DNA of 64,000 bases, taken from Heliopora coerulea (taxonomy: Eukaryota > Cnidaria > Anthozoa > Scleralcyonacea > Helioporidae). Shown in pieces: positions 1 through 13,059 of this stretch. Positions within the stretch are counted from its first letter, which is position 1. Each line of letters opens with the position of its first letter. A program made the position numbers and the translations under genes. Under the pieces are notes generated by a model. It was not told where the DNA came from. It searched no databases and saw nothing but the letters and a program-made list of their open reading frames with translations. The stretch is taken from assembly GCA_030142905.1 (NCBI GenBank), contig JASJOG010000010.1:2245501-2309500 (forward strand), in the 5' to 3' direction.

Positions 1-19
1 AAAACTTGAATCTACCTTC

Positions 20-57
20 AAGTATAGTCCTCCCCAAGGGGAGGGGGGACTATACTT
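20..57. repeat. Short GC-rich inverted repeat
   Basis: AAGTATAGTCC and its reverse complement (20-30 and 47-57) flank a G/C-rich middle, giving a near-perfect hairpin in the intron about 65 nt upstream of the first visible ASNSD1 exon. It is probably a remnant of a small inverted-repeat element. Confidence 0.6.
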
Positions 58-123
58 AAATTGATCCTTCAGCTTTTACTGTGGTGAAATTTTATGGAGA
101 CAACTGTTTGGTTTTTGGCTTAG

Positions 124-3100
124 AAACTGGGAGAAAATATAAGACCACTGTTGAGCAGACGTGGGCCAGATTACTCAGGACAAAGGAGAATCAACCTTCA
201 TGTTCCACTGGTACCAAAACATTGTGATGGAAAAGTTCAAAGCCAGGAACAGTGTGGAACTGTTTCAGTGCATTTATCAGTTAATGTACTTCATCTAAGA
301 GGTGATGACATTGCAAAGCAACCAATTCAAGATGACGATGGAAACATTTTGACTTGGAACGGAGAAATATTTAGTGGGATGAATGTAAGACATAGATTTA
401 TAAACAATTTGTATATAGGGTGCCATAGGATAAAATCTGTTAAGCTGAATTAATCAAGTAATCCCTCACCAACCATGCAAAGAACAGTGTATGGGCAGAT
501 GGCCTGCACTGGCTAGGCTACTAATCTTGGCGTGCTTACAGTATATTTTATTTATCAGTATTTATTCATACATAGTAACCCATTTTGATTTGGGGGTGTC
601 CAGCTTAATTTACTTGAATGTTGTATCCTTTCAAAAATTGCCCAAATTTAATTTGACATGCAATCAGGCCACGTATGGTTAGCCCTCACCCCTACAGCCA
701 TAATACATAAGTTAAATATAAACTAGTATCTGAATGGGATTTTGACCTATGTTACCCAACCAAATTTTGCCTGACTTACTATCTGTTTTTTTGCCTGTAT
801 TTATGGGGTTTTTTCACTAACTTTGGGGGGTGTGACACCCCCATAAACTATGCCACTGATAGTAAATCACCAACCTCCGAACCAGCAATTTTAAAAACAT
901 TTATGAAAAATTGCAAAACATTTAAATCACAAATTATTTACTTATTCTCCAATGTGTTAGGGTCTAGCCCTTTTATCAAGGAGTAAGATGCAAAGTAAGA
1001 AAGCCCCATTTATACAATGACTATGAATAATAATGAAAATAAATTCTTGAGGCTCAAACTCTTAGGCACAAAGCTAACCAATCTATAAGTCCTTAAGTCT
1101 TTTCTAGCTGTAGGATAGTCAACATATCTGACTGTTCTAAACCATTCCACAATACTCTTATGGTTAATGAGACTTTTATAAAGACATTTTACTGTACTCC
1201 CTACATATATCTTCAAACAGCTCATGCAAGTTATAAAGAAAAAATACCCCAATTGAATTGCAATATAATGTCTGCATCATCATACCATGGATATAATTGT
1301 ATTGGATTTTGTAACTGTTAATTTTTATGGTGCATTTGTTTGTAAGTTCGATAAAAACTGGAATATCAGGGAAGTTGTAACTTGGAATGCTTCATACTGG
1401 TTGTTGTGATGATATATTTTCATTTTAAAACTAACAATAATACAACACACCCAAATTGGATATTCAAATCTTAAAGGCTAGCATACATGCACTTGCAGAG
1501 TAATTGAGAGAATGGAGAATTTACTATAAATCCTAATAACATGCCATCATGTGAGCATTTTGTCAAACAATGTACTGTGTAAGTGTTTGGTAATAGTTAA
1601 CTTACTCTAACTCTGACTTTAGGTTTGCAATAATGACAGTGACACAACTGTCCTTTCAAAAAATTTGCAATGTCTATCAAACAATAATGTTGCTGAACAT
1701 ATTCTGCACACGATGGGGGTTATTGAAGGTCCTTGGAGTTTTGTATATTACCAGGTTTGTTGTTAAATGCATTTAATGAAATATCTTTCTTTCCATCCTC
1801 TGAAATCAGATTAAATATAAATCATACTCTATTCTAATCCTCAGTTTCATAAGATTTGAATGGATTTTACTGAATTCTTCAGGCACAACAACAAACTCTT
1901 TGGTTTGGTAGAGACTACTTTGGACGTCGTAGTATGCTCTGGCACCATCCATCATCACCAACTGATTTGTTTACAATATCATCAGTTGGGAAAAGAGAAA
2001 CAGAATATCCTGGGAGAAATGTCAGTAACCATTTGCTGTAAATTAAGCTGAAGATACATTATTATTGCCAGTTACACATGCAATGCACTGTGTGTTCAAG
2101 CTCAAATCCTCAGAAAATATTTCAAGGCTTTGGGCAAGGATCAAAACTGCAACCTGATGCATATGTTGGATTGAGAACATATTTGAGGATCTGATCTTCA
2201 TGAACATCAGCCAACAGTCTGTCATGTCTCTAGACCAAACTTGTACACTCATTACATCTCTATTCAAAATGATTATTAATTATATTTTAAGTGCAAGAAC
2301 TGACTTTAACATTTATACCTCAAAAATACTTGAGATCAGACACTAGAAATTTCATGACTTATTGGCTTGATTGCAGCAAAAAAAATCTGCAAGAATGTTG
2401 AGCAGAAAAAAAGTTGCAAATAATTTAATAAAGTCTACCACTTCTGAACTTCAAACTGAAAATACTGAACTTTTTACTGGAAAACAACTTTTTTTATTTA
2501 AGGGAGGTCATTTTACAATAGTTGAGTTGAAACAATCAAATAATTTTAATAACTTTACATTTCATACTTGTCATACATGTATGATATATTTCTATATCGC
2601 AATTATGGCTTGGTAACTAATGAGATTTTCATTGCCACAGCAACATACTTGTGTGACATTTTTAAAATCTAAGAAATGTTGCTGTTCATATGTTGAATTG
2701 TTCTTATGGAATGATATGGATATTGGGTGCAGGTGCTTTCCACCCCCTCACCTCCTGATACAAATGACTGTCTAAATAGGGATTGTAAAGTTTTCACCTT
2801 ACACATTATTTAAACAAATTTTGTCTTTAGTTCTGGGAAGAAGTACCTGCTGATGGAATTTATTGTTTGGATTTGAAGAAACTGAGCAATTATTACTTAG
2901 GTGAGGATAATATAACTGAAATACTGTCATGCATGTTGTAAAGGATTTCTAATTTTATCAAAGTTAGGATTTTAGCATTTAGGGCAGTTGCTCCAAAATA
3001 ATGTTTACAGCGTATCAATTTTGTATATAAAAGTCTTGCGTTGTCTGCTTCATTGACGTAATAGATGTACACTGTACTTTCTTCATACAAACTGAACAGA

Positions 3101-6100
3101 CGTGTTTAAATAGTTGTTCAACAATATTAACCCCAGTGTTGGTCCAATTACTTACCCTTAAAAACTATAAATATTTTTAAAACTTTTTCATTTCGTTTCA
3201 AGTTATGACCTCTTCTTCATGATCTTGAAGATCTTAAAAGGCATATATACGTATCTGTATGTAACGTATGCTGCGTATGGCACGTGATGCCTTTGTCTAT
3301 TTATTAAATACTGCAAGGGCACGGATGCTTTTAAATGAGTATCATTCAGACAAGGCGTCATTTATGTTAAGTATATCGCAGATGCTTAGTGACTGGGGGT
3401 GGAACAAAGGTTTAACATCGTAAGGCTCGCACCACGCCCTCTTTAGAATATCGCTCGACCCATATGATTGTGCGTAATAAGAAGAATGGATTACGGATCT
3501 TATTCGAAAAAGGAATCTGAATTCGGTATTAAGTTTCGTGGTTTATAAAATGTAGGCACAGAATAGTGAAAAAGACAACCCAGTACTGATGTTCGTTGGC
3601 TAGAATCAAACCTTTGCCCGATAATATATCTCCCGTTGACGAGAAAAATCTTTCGGCGTCGGCCAGAGTAAAATAATAAAGACTGATTCCGCTGGAAAAG
3701 AGTTAACCATCAAGGTACCGCAAGGGCATTTGAAATATAAACAGGCGCTCAACGGATGACCATTGCTTCCTCGTTCGTTCTGTATAAAAATTTTGTTCTT
3801 AGTTTTTGAGTAAAGTAAGTAAAGAACGTCTTGATATATTAACTCCTTGTTTTGTTGCGATGAAAATAGCAATAAGTGGTCGAACTTATTTCAAACTGAA
3901 GGTTAGAAGCTTCGAAGGATAAGTGACTATAGTTTAAAGATTAATTTCTTAACCTTCGTCCAAACCCTGTTAATGAACACCTAAACGTTCTCCTTTTTCG
4001 ACATCAGTATTTTCACTAAGTGATTTGGTATTGCAATTGTCCTGTGACTTTACTAAGCGATATTTATCTTCACTAATATTCTAAGCAATCTTTCTTTGTG
4101 ATGTTCACGCGTATGTTGTGTATTACTAGTCAGGGTCCGAAATTGCGCCTTCCTGGTTGCCAAAGCTACTAGAAATTGAGTAATGGTGACCAGAATTTCA
4201 CTGCTGGTGAATTACTGTTGAAATGCTATTATCAACTTTAATTTTCATGTTCAGTGAAATTACCAATCAAATTCAGGGCCGTTCACTAACAAACAAGGTA
4301 CATTTTATCTAGCCGAAGTTTATGAAATAGACGTGAAATAAATTTTTGTGGTATCTACATGCACAACAGTAGTCAGTGGGAGTTGAACCCATGGTTGAAC
4401 GTTGCTAATCCGCCGCCATATTTTTTCAACGGTTGCCTTTAAAATACATATAGCCTGCGCACTGAGCCACATGTTTTCATTTCGTCTTGAATATTCATTC
4501 AGATATTGTTTTGTCCACAAATACACAGCAATCTTTTCGCAAATTAAACCACCTTTATCTTGAAAGTATTTACACAAGGATAAGGTGGGACACAGATAGT
4601 CAGATTGCCAATGTCCCAGTGAATATGTCCCCCTCAAAATATGTCCCTCCGGGACATATTTCCTGGGAAATTTTTTAGAATAGATATCCCCCTCCTAAGA
4701 AATTTGGGCCCCTTCCTCCATTTGTTGTATGCTCCGACACTGAGAGTTCGTTTTTTTGTTAATGCCAACTTTTATTACATGAAGCTGATTGTGTTCTGAA
4801 TAAAGGGACTAATTTCTGAAAAGGGGAGAAATTTCCTTGGAACGTATGTGCCGGGGGACATATTTCCTGTTACCTTATGTAACTATGGTTACACCGGAAG
4901 TACTTTACGGGAGACTCACATAGTAATTAGGTCGAATAGGGTTTATCTTCCTATCGTAATTGTTTTTCCAGTAGGAGTAGGTAAAGTATGTATATTTTTG
5001 GTAGAACTATACTCGAATGCTCTGGGAATCCGTTATATTTTGTTTTATTGTAATAAAACCAACATCGACAAGCTGAAAATTTTGGCGACCACAATTTTCC
5101 ATCTGGCAACTAATTAATATTATCGTTTAGTTGCTAATTGGCGCCAATATAAAGAAGTTAATTTCGGACTCTGCTAGTTGAATTCGACGTGATAATTGCT
5201 TAGTACACGAAAGTTGTTCTGTATCGTCTTATAATTTTTCTCCTGCAAATTTTTTCCTAATCTGCCTTCTGCCGTTCTCATTTAACTCACTCATTGGTCT
5301 ATATTTAGGTGATCATGCGGGAGAGTTTTCAAGCGCTTTGGAAAGACATCCTTGGCAACATTCAAGTAATTGGGCCGATGGGTTGATTCTAGTTTCTCGA
5401 ATCCTAAAATGTCCTGTAAAAACCCCGTTTAATAAAGGATTACCGAGGAATTTCTCTTGTTCATCGCCGTCTATAAAAGGCTCTGACTCTTTTGATCTAA
5501 GAGATGGAAACAGAAGCAGTGACGGGTCCGCTATTACTCATACACACTTTACACAACATGGTGAAGCCGATGAACTACGTAATCAAAAAAAGGAAGAAGT
5601 CAGATCTGTGAAAAGCTCTTTCACACAGTTTACCGACCATTCTGATCCTATTAAGACGCGCAGTATAAACAAGGAGGAATGTAGTCTCGATAGTATTGCT
5701 TTTATTCAGTCCACAGAACACTATGGCCCTGACGATACGCAAATGAAAATCAAGAACAGAGGTGGCTGTGGTGTTAGTGATCTCGTAGAGTCTATGGGGC
5801 AATACGGGCCTTATGATGTGCCTAGTAAAAACAGAGACAGAGAAAATTGTGATATCATTAATGTTGCACAGTCTGTAGTACACGATACATGCAATGAAGT
5901 CTGCGATAGAGATAGTTCTGCTGATAATGGTTTACCACATTCTACTCCACGTAGATGTCCTAAGAGTGTGCGTAGTGAGAACAGAGACGGAGGTAGTTTT
6001 GATAATATTAATATGACGACTTTTACGGGACGCCGTGATCCTTACCCAGCACGGCGTAAAAGCAAAGACACAGAAAGTTCCACTTATAATGTCTTGGTAC

Positions 6101-9100
6101 AGTCTACGGAACTTTGTGATATTAATAAAGCAAATTTTGAAAACAAGCAAGGAGATTATTCTCGTTGCATAACCTACACTCAGTTTGCTCTCTGCGGTGA
6201 TTCTAATCATTTTCAACATGGAAAAGTAGGAACATACGCTGAAATGTTTCAACGGGCAGATGAAACGGACCGCGGTGACGTTCCAAGCATTAAAAACTGT
6301 TGCATAAATCAAAACTTGATTGAAGAATTTGCTAACGTTTTAATGGAAGCTGTACGAAAGCGCGTTTTTAATCTTCCTAGAGGAAAAGAAACAGAAATTT
6401 GGAGCAATGATGTTTGTAAGAACGCAGAAACTTATAATATCGAACAGCATTACAAAAGAACTAGAGTTGGGATTTTATTTTCTGGTGGATTAGATTCGAT
6501 TGTGCTTGCTGCCTTGGCTGACAGGTAACGAAAAGTAGTTTTCTCTAGCTACCGTTTTCCAGTGCCGGCTCATAAACCAACAACCCAGGAGCGAAACGAC
6601 AGGCAAACAAATTATTATCGGGTGGGGGGCAACTACCCATTGAAAGAGGTGCCAAATTTATGCCGAAAAGTAAAAATTGTCAGAATATTGAGTCAACTTC
6701 CGTAACTCCAATATAACACACTAAGAAGTGAAAACTTTCTGTTATGCCTTTAAAAAAGCGTTCTTCAATATATAGGGGTTGTGGAATACAATTCTCAAAC
6801 TCAGTAACAATTCACTAACCCTAATCCTAACCCCCAGCCCTAATCCTAACCCCTTACCCTAATTCTAACCCTAACTAACCCTAACCCTATCCCCGGAAGG
6901 TGATAAAAAATTCTTGATTATCACCTCGTTTCTCAACTCATTTCTTGGTACCTGAAAATCAGATCAAACATTCCTTGTGTGTAATATGTTAAATGTCACA
7001 CTTTCATTAAGACCTGGGAGGTTAACTTATTTTTCAGGGTTGAGCCGCCTACGCCTCCTTTTGTACCGTTATGCTGCTGTTTTCAGTGTAGTTTGAGGTA
7101 TACCACTCATGCTGATTAGACAAAAGCACTCGGTACATATACAAACGAACCAAAGGATGAGTAAGAATGATAAAAGAAACAAATTAGAAAAAGAAGAGAC
7201 AGAGAAAAAAATAAGTCATTGCTGTTTGAATATTTCAATTCTTAGATGTGTACCTCCAGGGGAATCTATTGATCTAATCAACGTGGCCTTTGAACAGAAG
7301 ACCATTTATAAAAGTAACAGTAAGAAGCGAAGTAACAAAAACCGGCATGTTACGAAAGAGCATGACGTGGACACTGATACTAAAAACTTTAATGTCCCCG
7401 ACAGAATTACAGGAAGAAATGGTATGGCAGAACTTATGACATTAAATCCTGAGCGCCAGTGGAATTTTGTTGAGGTCTGCTAATTTTCGTGTGTATAATA
7501 CCATGCAAATAGACTTCTAAGTGTACACCATTTCGTACATTCTTCATGTCAGAACAAAAAAAAAAAAAAAAAAAATTCAACTGCTATGTTTTGTCTAGGT
7601 AAATGTCACTTTACAAGAACTCCAAGAGGCAAGGCACGTCACTGCATACTTATTCTCAAACAGAATTTAATGGTTGTTTTGAAAACTATTTCGAAATTTA
7701 TATTGTTTGTTTTTGTATATTTGTATATTAGTTTTTTAATTTTATTTGTATATTTATTGTGTGTTTATTCCTCTTCCTTCCTTTCTACGTTCCTTACGTA
7801 TCTGCTAACTTTATTACTTACTTGTTTGCTTGCTCTTTACTTCCTATCTTCCTTTCTTACTTGTTTGATTACTTACCCACTCACTTACTCAGTCACTCGC
7901 TTGCTTGCTTGCCTGCTTGCTAACTTGTTCTCTTACAAACTTACATATTTATTGACTTAAGTATTTATTTTGTTTCCCTAGAGTGTAAGATATACCACTG
8001 TATCCTTAAGTTTGTGATTTAAAAGCTATTTAAGTCCGCGATTTGATTTCTATATGACATCGTCATGGGTAAATATGTTTGTTAAATCCTATTGGTTTAG
8101 GTCGCAGTGTATTACTCACTTGGTGTACCCACAGAGCACGGTTCTTGATGACAGTATTGGTTGTGCATTATGGTTTGCCGCAAGGGGATCAGGAAGTCTG
8201 ATATGTCGGCGATGTCTCGATACTGTCACAGACTTTCAGAGTTCTTGCAGTCATCTTCCTTCCTACACTTCACCAGCTAAGGTTAGTTCATGCCCGCCAC
8301 GTTGCAAGGGGAAATCTCGAAAGCGTGAACGCAAAGTAGGTTTTTGTAATGTTTTGTCCTCGGGCTTAAATTTTGAGCGGTTTTATCCGGCCAGTATAAA
8401 TGCAGCACTTCTTTTATATCTGACGTCTTTATTTTAATAATAACTTCAAGATCTTTTTGGCTACTTCGGGAATTTTAGATTGATCCCTTTTTTAATATGC
8501 AGTGAAGTCGTAGGTTGCCTTTGATGCATGTGGGTCTTTGTTCAGTCGTTCGCCATCTTCATAGTTAGGTGTTCTGCTGTGGCCTGGGTATTGTGGGTTA
8601 AACTTATATATTGCAGTGTCAACATGCGTACATCCTACTAACCTGACCAGCTCAATATTGAAGTTAAACCTTGTGAATCCATCCGTCATAATGACTTAAA
8701 ATATCGTTTCATGCATACGCAAGAAATACGGGCACACGAGAAAATAGACAAATAACAGATGGCTAAATATATTGTAGTATTATATAGATGGTTAAATATA
8801 TTATAGTATTATATGGAGAGTATAGTTAAATATAATGGTAGATAATTAGATAATAAACAATAGGCATTAGACAGTTTGACGATAGCGTTTACGGGAATCT
8901 GCCATGAATTCATGACATGTCTTGCGCCTATAAGCTTTCCAGGAGCTTTGAAATGTTCTAGATTATGTTAAATTTCTCTTGTGCAACGTTTTTAAAGATT
9001 ATTGAAAGTGCCACATATCTGAGACACTCGTCCTGTACTATTTACAGACATCAATAAATGTTTGAGTCAACTTCTCTTGTTATATGATTATAACTAACGA

Positions 9101-12100
9101 AAAGTGCAGCATTTCTAAGGTTTCAAACAGAAAAATACCATCGTTTTGTGTTTTGTAACATGTAAGTGACAGTGCATGTGGCTAAAAACTTTCTCCAACA
9201 CTTAAATAGCCATCGAGAAAAATACAAAAAAATCTCGCGTTAATGATAGATGCAAAACTACCCACTTCCACGAAAAAATGGAAAACGGCAATAGCGTCGA
9301 CATTTCCGTATGTCGTGAACGCAATCCTTAGTCTTGCTATTAACTCTGCGCACATACGGTTGTGTAGTATGAAATACAATCGCTTATTCATGGCCAGTGG
9401 GTCATCTGTATGGGAAAACTGAATTCAGATGTAACGGTAAGTGCGAAAATCTTACGACCAAGAATATATTTTTGTTCTAAATATCCAAAACTAATCTTAA
9501 GAAATTCCGAACAAATTCTTATGTCTCAGCCTTAGGTCTTCTGCTGCAATATGACCGCGGACGTTCGTCCAGCTAATGTATACTTCACAAATTTGTCTAA
9601 GATCGTGATTGGGATGTAGCTCATAATTTACTAAAAAATAGTCGTCAGAACGCTGTAACAATTAACCTGCAGTACGGAAGGCAAATTTCCAACATGCGCG
9701 CTTGTTTGTTACTTTGTATGCCATTCTTCGACTACAAATGCGTCCTCGCTGCGATCATACGCAGAGAGTCAGCTGAGTCTTTTCAAGTGTTCATGAATCT
9801 CTCCTCAAATACTTTCTCGACTGGAACAAACATAACTTCGGACTCCTCCGTCTTTAAAATTTGCTCTTACGATACGATTCAAGCTACAGCAATAGAAAGC
9901 TGAAGACACTTTTTCCGTGTCTCGCCGGCGACCCAGAAAGTAATTCTTTCACGTTAAGCGCGACCCACCTGCACGTATCCGAAATTCTGTTACCAAGTTT
10001 AGTTCAAGTACTCTTTTCAGTTATGCATCTGAAGCAATGTCGATCAAATGTCCTTGTTTCTGATTAGATAAGTTTATAACACTGTCAATTTCGCCAATTT
10101 ATTCGATTTTTTGAAGAGTTCTTGCGACCCACCAAATATTTTCCCTACCGACCTTTGGGTCGCGACGCGCAGTTTGCGGAACATCGTTTTAGTTGGTAGA
10201 ACGTTATTATCATTAGAAAGGGGATTTTCCTCGTGCGTGTTTCATGTTAAATTCTTTCAGTGGACCATGTTCTCAAGCTTACAAGTAAGTCTGTCAAATG
10301 ACTTGACAATCATTTTGGTATCCACCAATTAACATTTTGCGTCCAGATTTTGGACGTAGATATTTAAATCTCCGAGAAATCTATGCAGACTCTTGACTTG
10401 CATCCCTAACCGACAGCCTGGTCGTTGTCTACTTTTTTTCTTTACCTGTTTCCATTAGACGCGTCCTAACGGTAAAGTGATCACGTCGAGAAGGCGTGCT
10501 AGATTATAGGAAAATTCATTTATTTCCAAAAATTCATTGTTATATATCTATTACCAATAATATTTCTCAAACTTTTTAGGTCCTTCTTGTCGGTATGGGA
10601 GCTGACGAACAGTTAGGAGGTTATGCCCGTCATCGATCTCGTTTCAAGTAAGAAATCCACAGGTTATCTATTTTGTTTTACATTCGTGACTCTTTGTATA
10701 AAACTACGTTCTTAATTAGCTTGGAGGCAACTGCAGTATATTTATAAAGCAAGTGCCTTTATTGTCAGTGTTTAACGTGACATATGAAAAACGTGTGAAG
10801 GCATTGTTTTGATTTGGTATCAAACCTTTCGAAAAGGTTTTAAAAAGGCGTGGCGATGCCAGAATTTTTAAAATACCTATTCAAAAGTTTTGACTGAGCT
10901 ACCACTGGTCTTAGTAGTGTTTAAGGAGGTGTCTCAAACAAACTGATGTTTAAAGGAAAATCGAGATTGAACGGGAGGGTTTATTACGGTCTATCATTTG
11001 CCCAATTTGAAAAGTGTGGACTCCCAAAATTTACGTTGACTCGTCAAACCTGATTGATAAAGAGTTTTTGACCATTAAATAGTCTTCAAACATAATCAAA
11101 GTTGCCACACTACAATTAGAAAAAAACATTAGAAAACTTCATTTTGCTCCAACAATATTTGCTAAGCTAGAACTCAGTCTGTCGCCTTCACAGGCTACGT
11201 CGAGGGACGTAGCCTGTGAAAAATGATTACAGGGTCACTGTATGAGACATGGTGATTTGATTATTTTAGTCGCGGCTTATTTTTCCCTATATAAATTGCC
11301 TTATTAATTTTCACGCTTTGAGCTAGGAATTTGTTGAGAAAAGAGGCTATGACCGATTTAACTAACCATCTTCAATTTATTTTTATATCAAGTCATGCGC
11401 TTCTTGTAAGTGCATGACATGGCATCTCAAACGAATCCCGATTAAACGAGAAGTTGTTCGATACCAATAAAGATTTCGTATCTAAACCAACGTCTTGGAG
11501 CTTAGGCTGTGTTAAACGACTGGTGGACAATTTTAATAACCTTCGCCACTGAAAACCGAAAGTTCTTTGATGAAGGACCCTCTCTCCAAAAGTTAGGACT
11601 TTTTAGTTTTAATTTTAGGCAGTTTTTTAACCGTTTTGTTTTTACACGTCTGGGTGCTGATTTTTTCCGGATGTTACTGGTGAATTATTAGTGAGTCTGT
11701 GATCAATATCTAACCCTTTTAGCAAAGAGGGATGGCAAGGATTGATAGAAGAAATGGAAATGGAAGTTCAGCGAATTTCGGAAAGAAATCTTGGTCGGGA
11801 TGACCGGTAAGACTTTGAAGTAGAACTTTCGTCAAAAGTTGGTTATTTTATCGCTGCGCACCTTAAGTCGAAGCTAATGCAGCACAACGTGCATCTGTTT
11901 TCTCTAGTTGTATATCCGATCATGGTCGCGAGGCTCGTTATCCATTCTTGGATGAAAACGTGGTGTCATTTCTAAATGGTTTGCCTGTTTGGGTTAAGGT
12001 GCGTCATGAAATATTTTTTTTTTCTTTTGAAGTGGGTGTGTTAAGATGAAAAGAACTAGAGTTAGATCGGATTTCACGCTGACTATTCTTCGCTCAAATT

Positions 12101-13059
12101 TTTACACATTCACTCGAATGTCCAGTTCGCTGGATAGCAGCCCTAAACTTTTGAATAGTCATATGTTTCGGGTCAGCGGAGAGAAGAAAACCTGAAGTTT
12201 GTGACGTCATAATTGGTGAACCTTGCTTTTTGCAGCGTGGAGTCTCTGATCATTTACTTTGTTTTCGACAATATACTATATTTCTATGTTTTAGCTTGTA
12301 CAGTTTCAAACTTATAAGTCGAAATTTGCCTAGGCTAACTGAATTTTACGACATTGATTTAACAATTTTGATCCAAATACTTCCGCTTAGAGAAAACATT
12401 AAAATTTCGAACTTTTAAAAGCGTTCATTTGATATATTTTCTGTAATTAAAACTTTAAATACCGTTGCATTTGACTTTCGTGGGGATTTCAATCCACTTT
12501 GGAAAACTGCTTGGGTTGTTCGCCTTCGAATCCTGTTCTGGCTGGTCGTTGGATGTTGCGAATGTTTCCACTTCGGGTATGGAATTTTTTCGATTGCCAG
12601 GTTTTGGGTTTGATATTTCTTCATAGTGATACTAACTTCTGTAGGAAGTGGCGAGTAGGTTGAAATTGTAATTGGACAAGTTAGTAAGCATTAAATGTTT
12701 TTGTAAACTGTTCGACATGTGTCGGAAGAAAACCCCAGAACGAACAGTTTTAAAATTAAATAACATGAGGGCTCGGCGAATACGAGCTGCTTCTATGAAA
12801 TTTGTTTACTTAATTGTATAGTTTAGACCCTGATCTGGGTGTTTTGCTTTGCCTTATCGATATTTCTTTGTCTCTAATTTAGTGTGATCCCCGCCTGCCT
12901 CGTGGTGTAGGAGAGAAAATTCTCTTACGTCAGGTGGCCAAGTTCATTGGACTGAGGGGTTCAAGTGAGTTACCAAAGAGAGCAATCCAATTTGGATCAC
13001 GAATCGCAAAACTAGAGAGTTCGACGGAAAAAGGAAATGAAAAATGCCATCGATTGTAA
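124..13059 (+). CDS. ASNSD1: ASNSD1, asparagine synthetase domain-containing protein 1 (12 exons, 5' partial)
   Basis: Exons read by eye: 124-384, 1623-1754, 1883-2020, 2831-2900, 5309-6524, 7246-7474, 7599-7637, 8108-8335, 10580-10647, 11723-11806, 11908-11998 and 12883-13059 (TAA). Intron phases all agree, giving 910 residues; the first exon, with the initiator and probable N-terminal Cys, lies left of the window. The N-terminal half is the Ntn glutaminase-like domain (motifs [29 protein letters not shown]). The C-terminal half is the asparagine synthase/ATP-pyrophosphatase domain: LFSGGLDS (ATP loop) at the end of exon 5, then [30 protein letters not shown] and [13 protein letters not shown]. 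The order and sequence match metazoan ASNSD1 (human about 640 residues). Two regions are enlarged: exon 5 adds roughly 250 residues of tandem repeat, and exon 8 adds a Cys/Ser/Lys-rich stretch. Enzymatic activity of ASNSD1 proteins is not well established. The 39-nt exon at 7599-7637 has a weak GTCACT donor and is the least certain boundary. Confidence 0.93.
385..1622 (+). other. ASNSD1 intron, no feature seen
   Basis: This intron lies between the first and second visible exons. It is AT-rich sequence with short chance reading frames only, and I see no element with recognisable ends. Confidence 0.6.
2901..5308 (+). other. ASNSD1 intron with degenerate tRNA-like segment
   Basis: This is the largest early intron. 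On the - strand between about 4480 and 4365 there is a weak pol-III-like pair, an A-box-like GGCTCAGTGCG and a B-box-like GGTTCAACTCC, about 80 nt apart, possibly an old tRNA-derived repeat. At 4637-4661 a short inverted repeat (AAATATGTCCC / GGGACATATTT) occurs, and its half recurs near 4855. Nothing else is recognised. Confidence 0.35.
5309..6524 (+). CDS. ASNSD1: ASNSD1 large exon 5: repeat-bearing linker plus ATP-loop start
   Basis: This 1216-nt exon (phase 1 in, phase 2 out) begins with coding that continues the glutaminase-like half ([15 protein letters not shown]). It then runs through a charged, low-complexity block and ends with a helix-rich segment ([23 protein letters not shown]) leading into [17 protein letters not shown], the start of the asparagine synthase domain. 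In vertebrate ASNSD1 the comparable linker is about 150 residues; here it is about 400. The reading frame is open over the whole exon and the flanking splice sites (atttag/ and acag/gtaacg) are good, so this is a true long exon rather than read-through. Confidence 0.9.
5485..6216 (+). repeat. Nine-unit tandem repeat coding for 27 residues per unit, inside ASNSD1
   Basis: Within exon 5 a degenerate coding repeat of 81 nt recurs. Anchor residues of the type (Q/T/E)-(S/F)-x fall at positions 97, 124, 151, 178, 201, 228, 255 and 282, counted from the TTG codon at 5338; spacing is exactly 27 except for one 23-residue unit. An earlier, weaker unit lies near 70-73. Each unit has a DP/GP-type turn a few residues after the anchor (SDP, YGPDD, YGPYD, RRDPY), then a basic patch ([37 protein letters not shown]) and a Cys or Ser. 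It looks disordered, and no known domain is recognised. Confidence 0.8.
6815..6893 (+). repeat. Interstitial telomere-like repeat (CCCTAA variants)
   Basis: Imperfect CCCTAA/CCCTAATCCTAA units run for about 80 nt in an ASNSD1 intron. Similar short runs occur at 59132-59148 and 62946-62969. They are interstitial and flanked by ordinary sequence, so they do not mark a chromosome end. Confidence 0.8.
7769..7950 (+). repeat. Degenerate pyrimidine-rich tetranucleotide repeat
   Basis: A run of CTTA, CTTG and CTTC units on the + strand sits in the ASNSD1 intron between the exons ending at 7637 and starting at 8108. The long hydrophobic reading frame across it is a by-product of the simple repeat. 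Confidence 0.75.
8336..10579 (+). other. ASNSD1 intron with a 29-nt tandem duplication
   Basis: This 2.2 kb intron contains two tandem copies of an AT-rich 29-nt unit (8760-8788 and 8789-8817), followed by a partial third. The remaining sequence shows only short chance frames; no transposon ends were found. Confidence 0.5.
11187..11220. repeat. Perfect 15-bp stem hairpin
   Basis: TTCACAGGCTACGTC and its exact complement flank a 4-nt loop (GAGG) within an ASNSD1 intron. There is no T-run, so it is not a terminator; it may be the collapsed ends of a small MITE. Confidence 0.7.

Noticed and set aside
7586..7960. Hydrophobic 124-codon frame as a membrane protein
   Set aside because: It is a translation of a pyrimidine-rich simple repeat and starts inside a short ASNSD1 exon read in the wrong frame.
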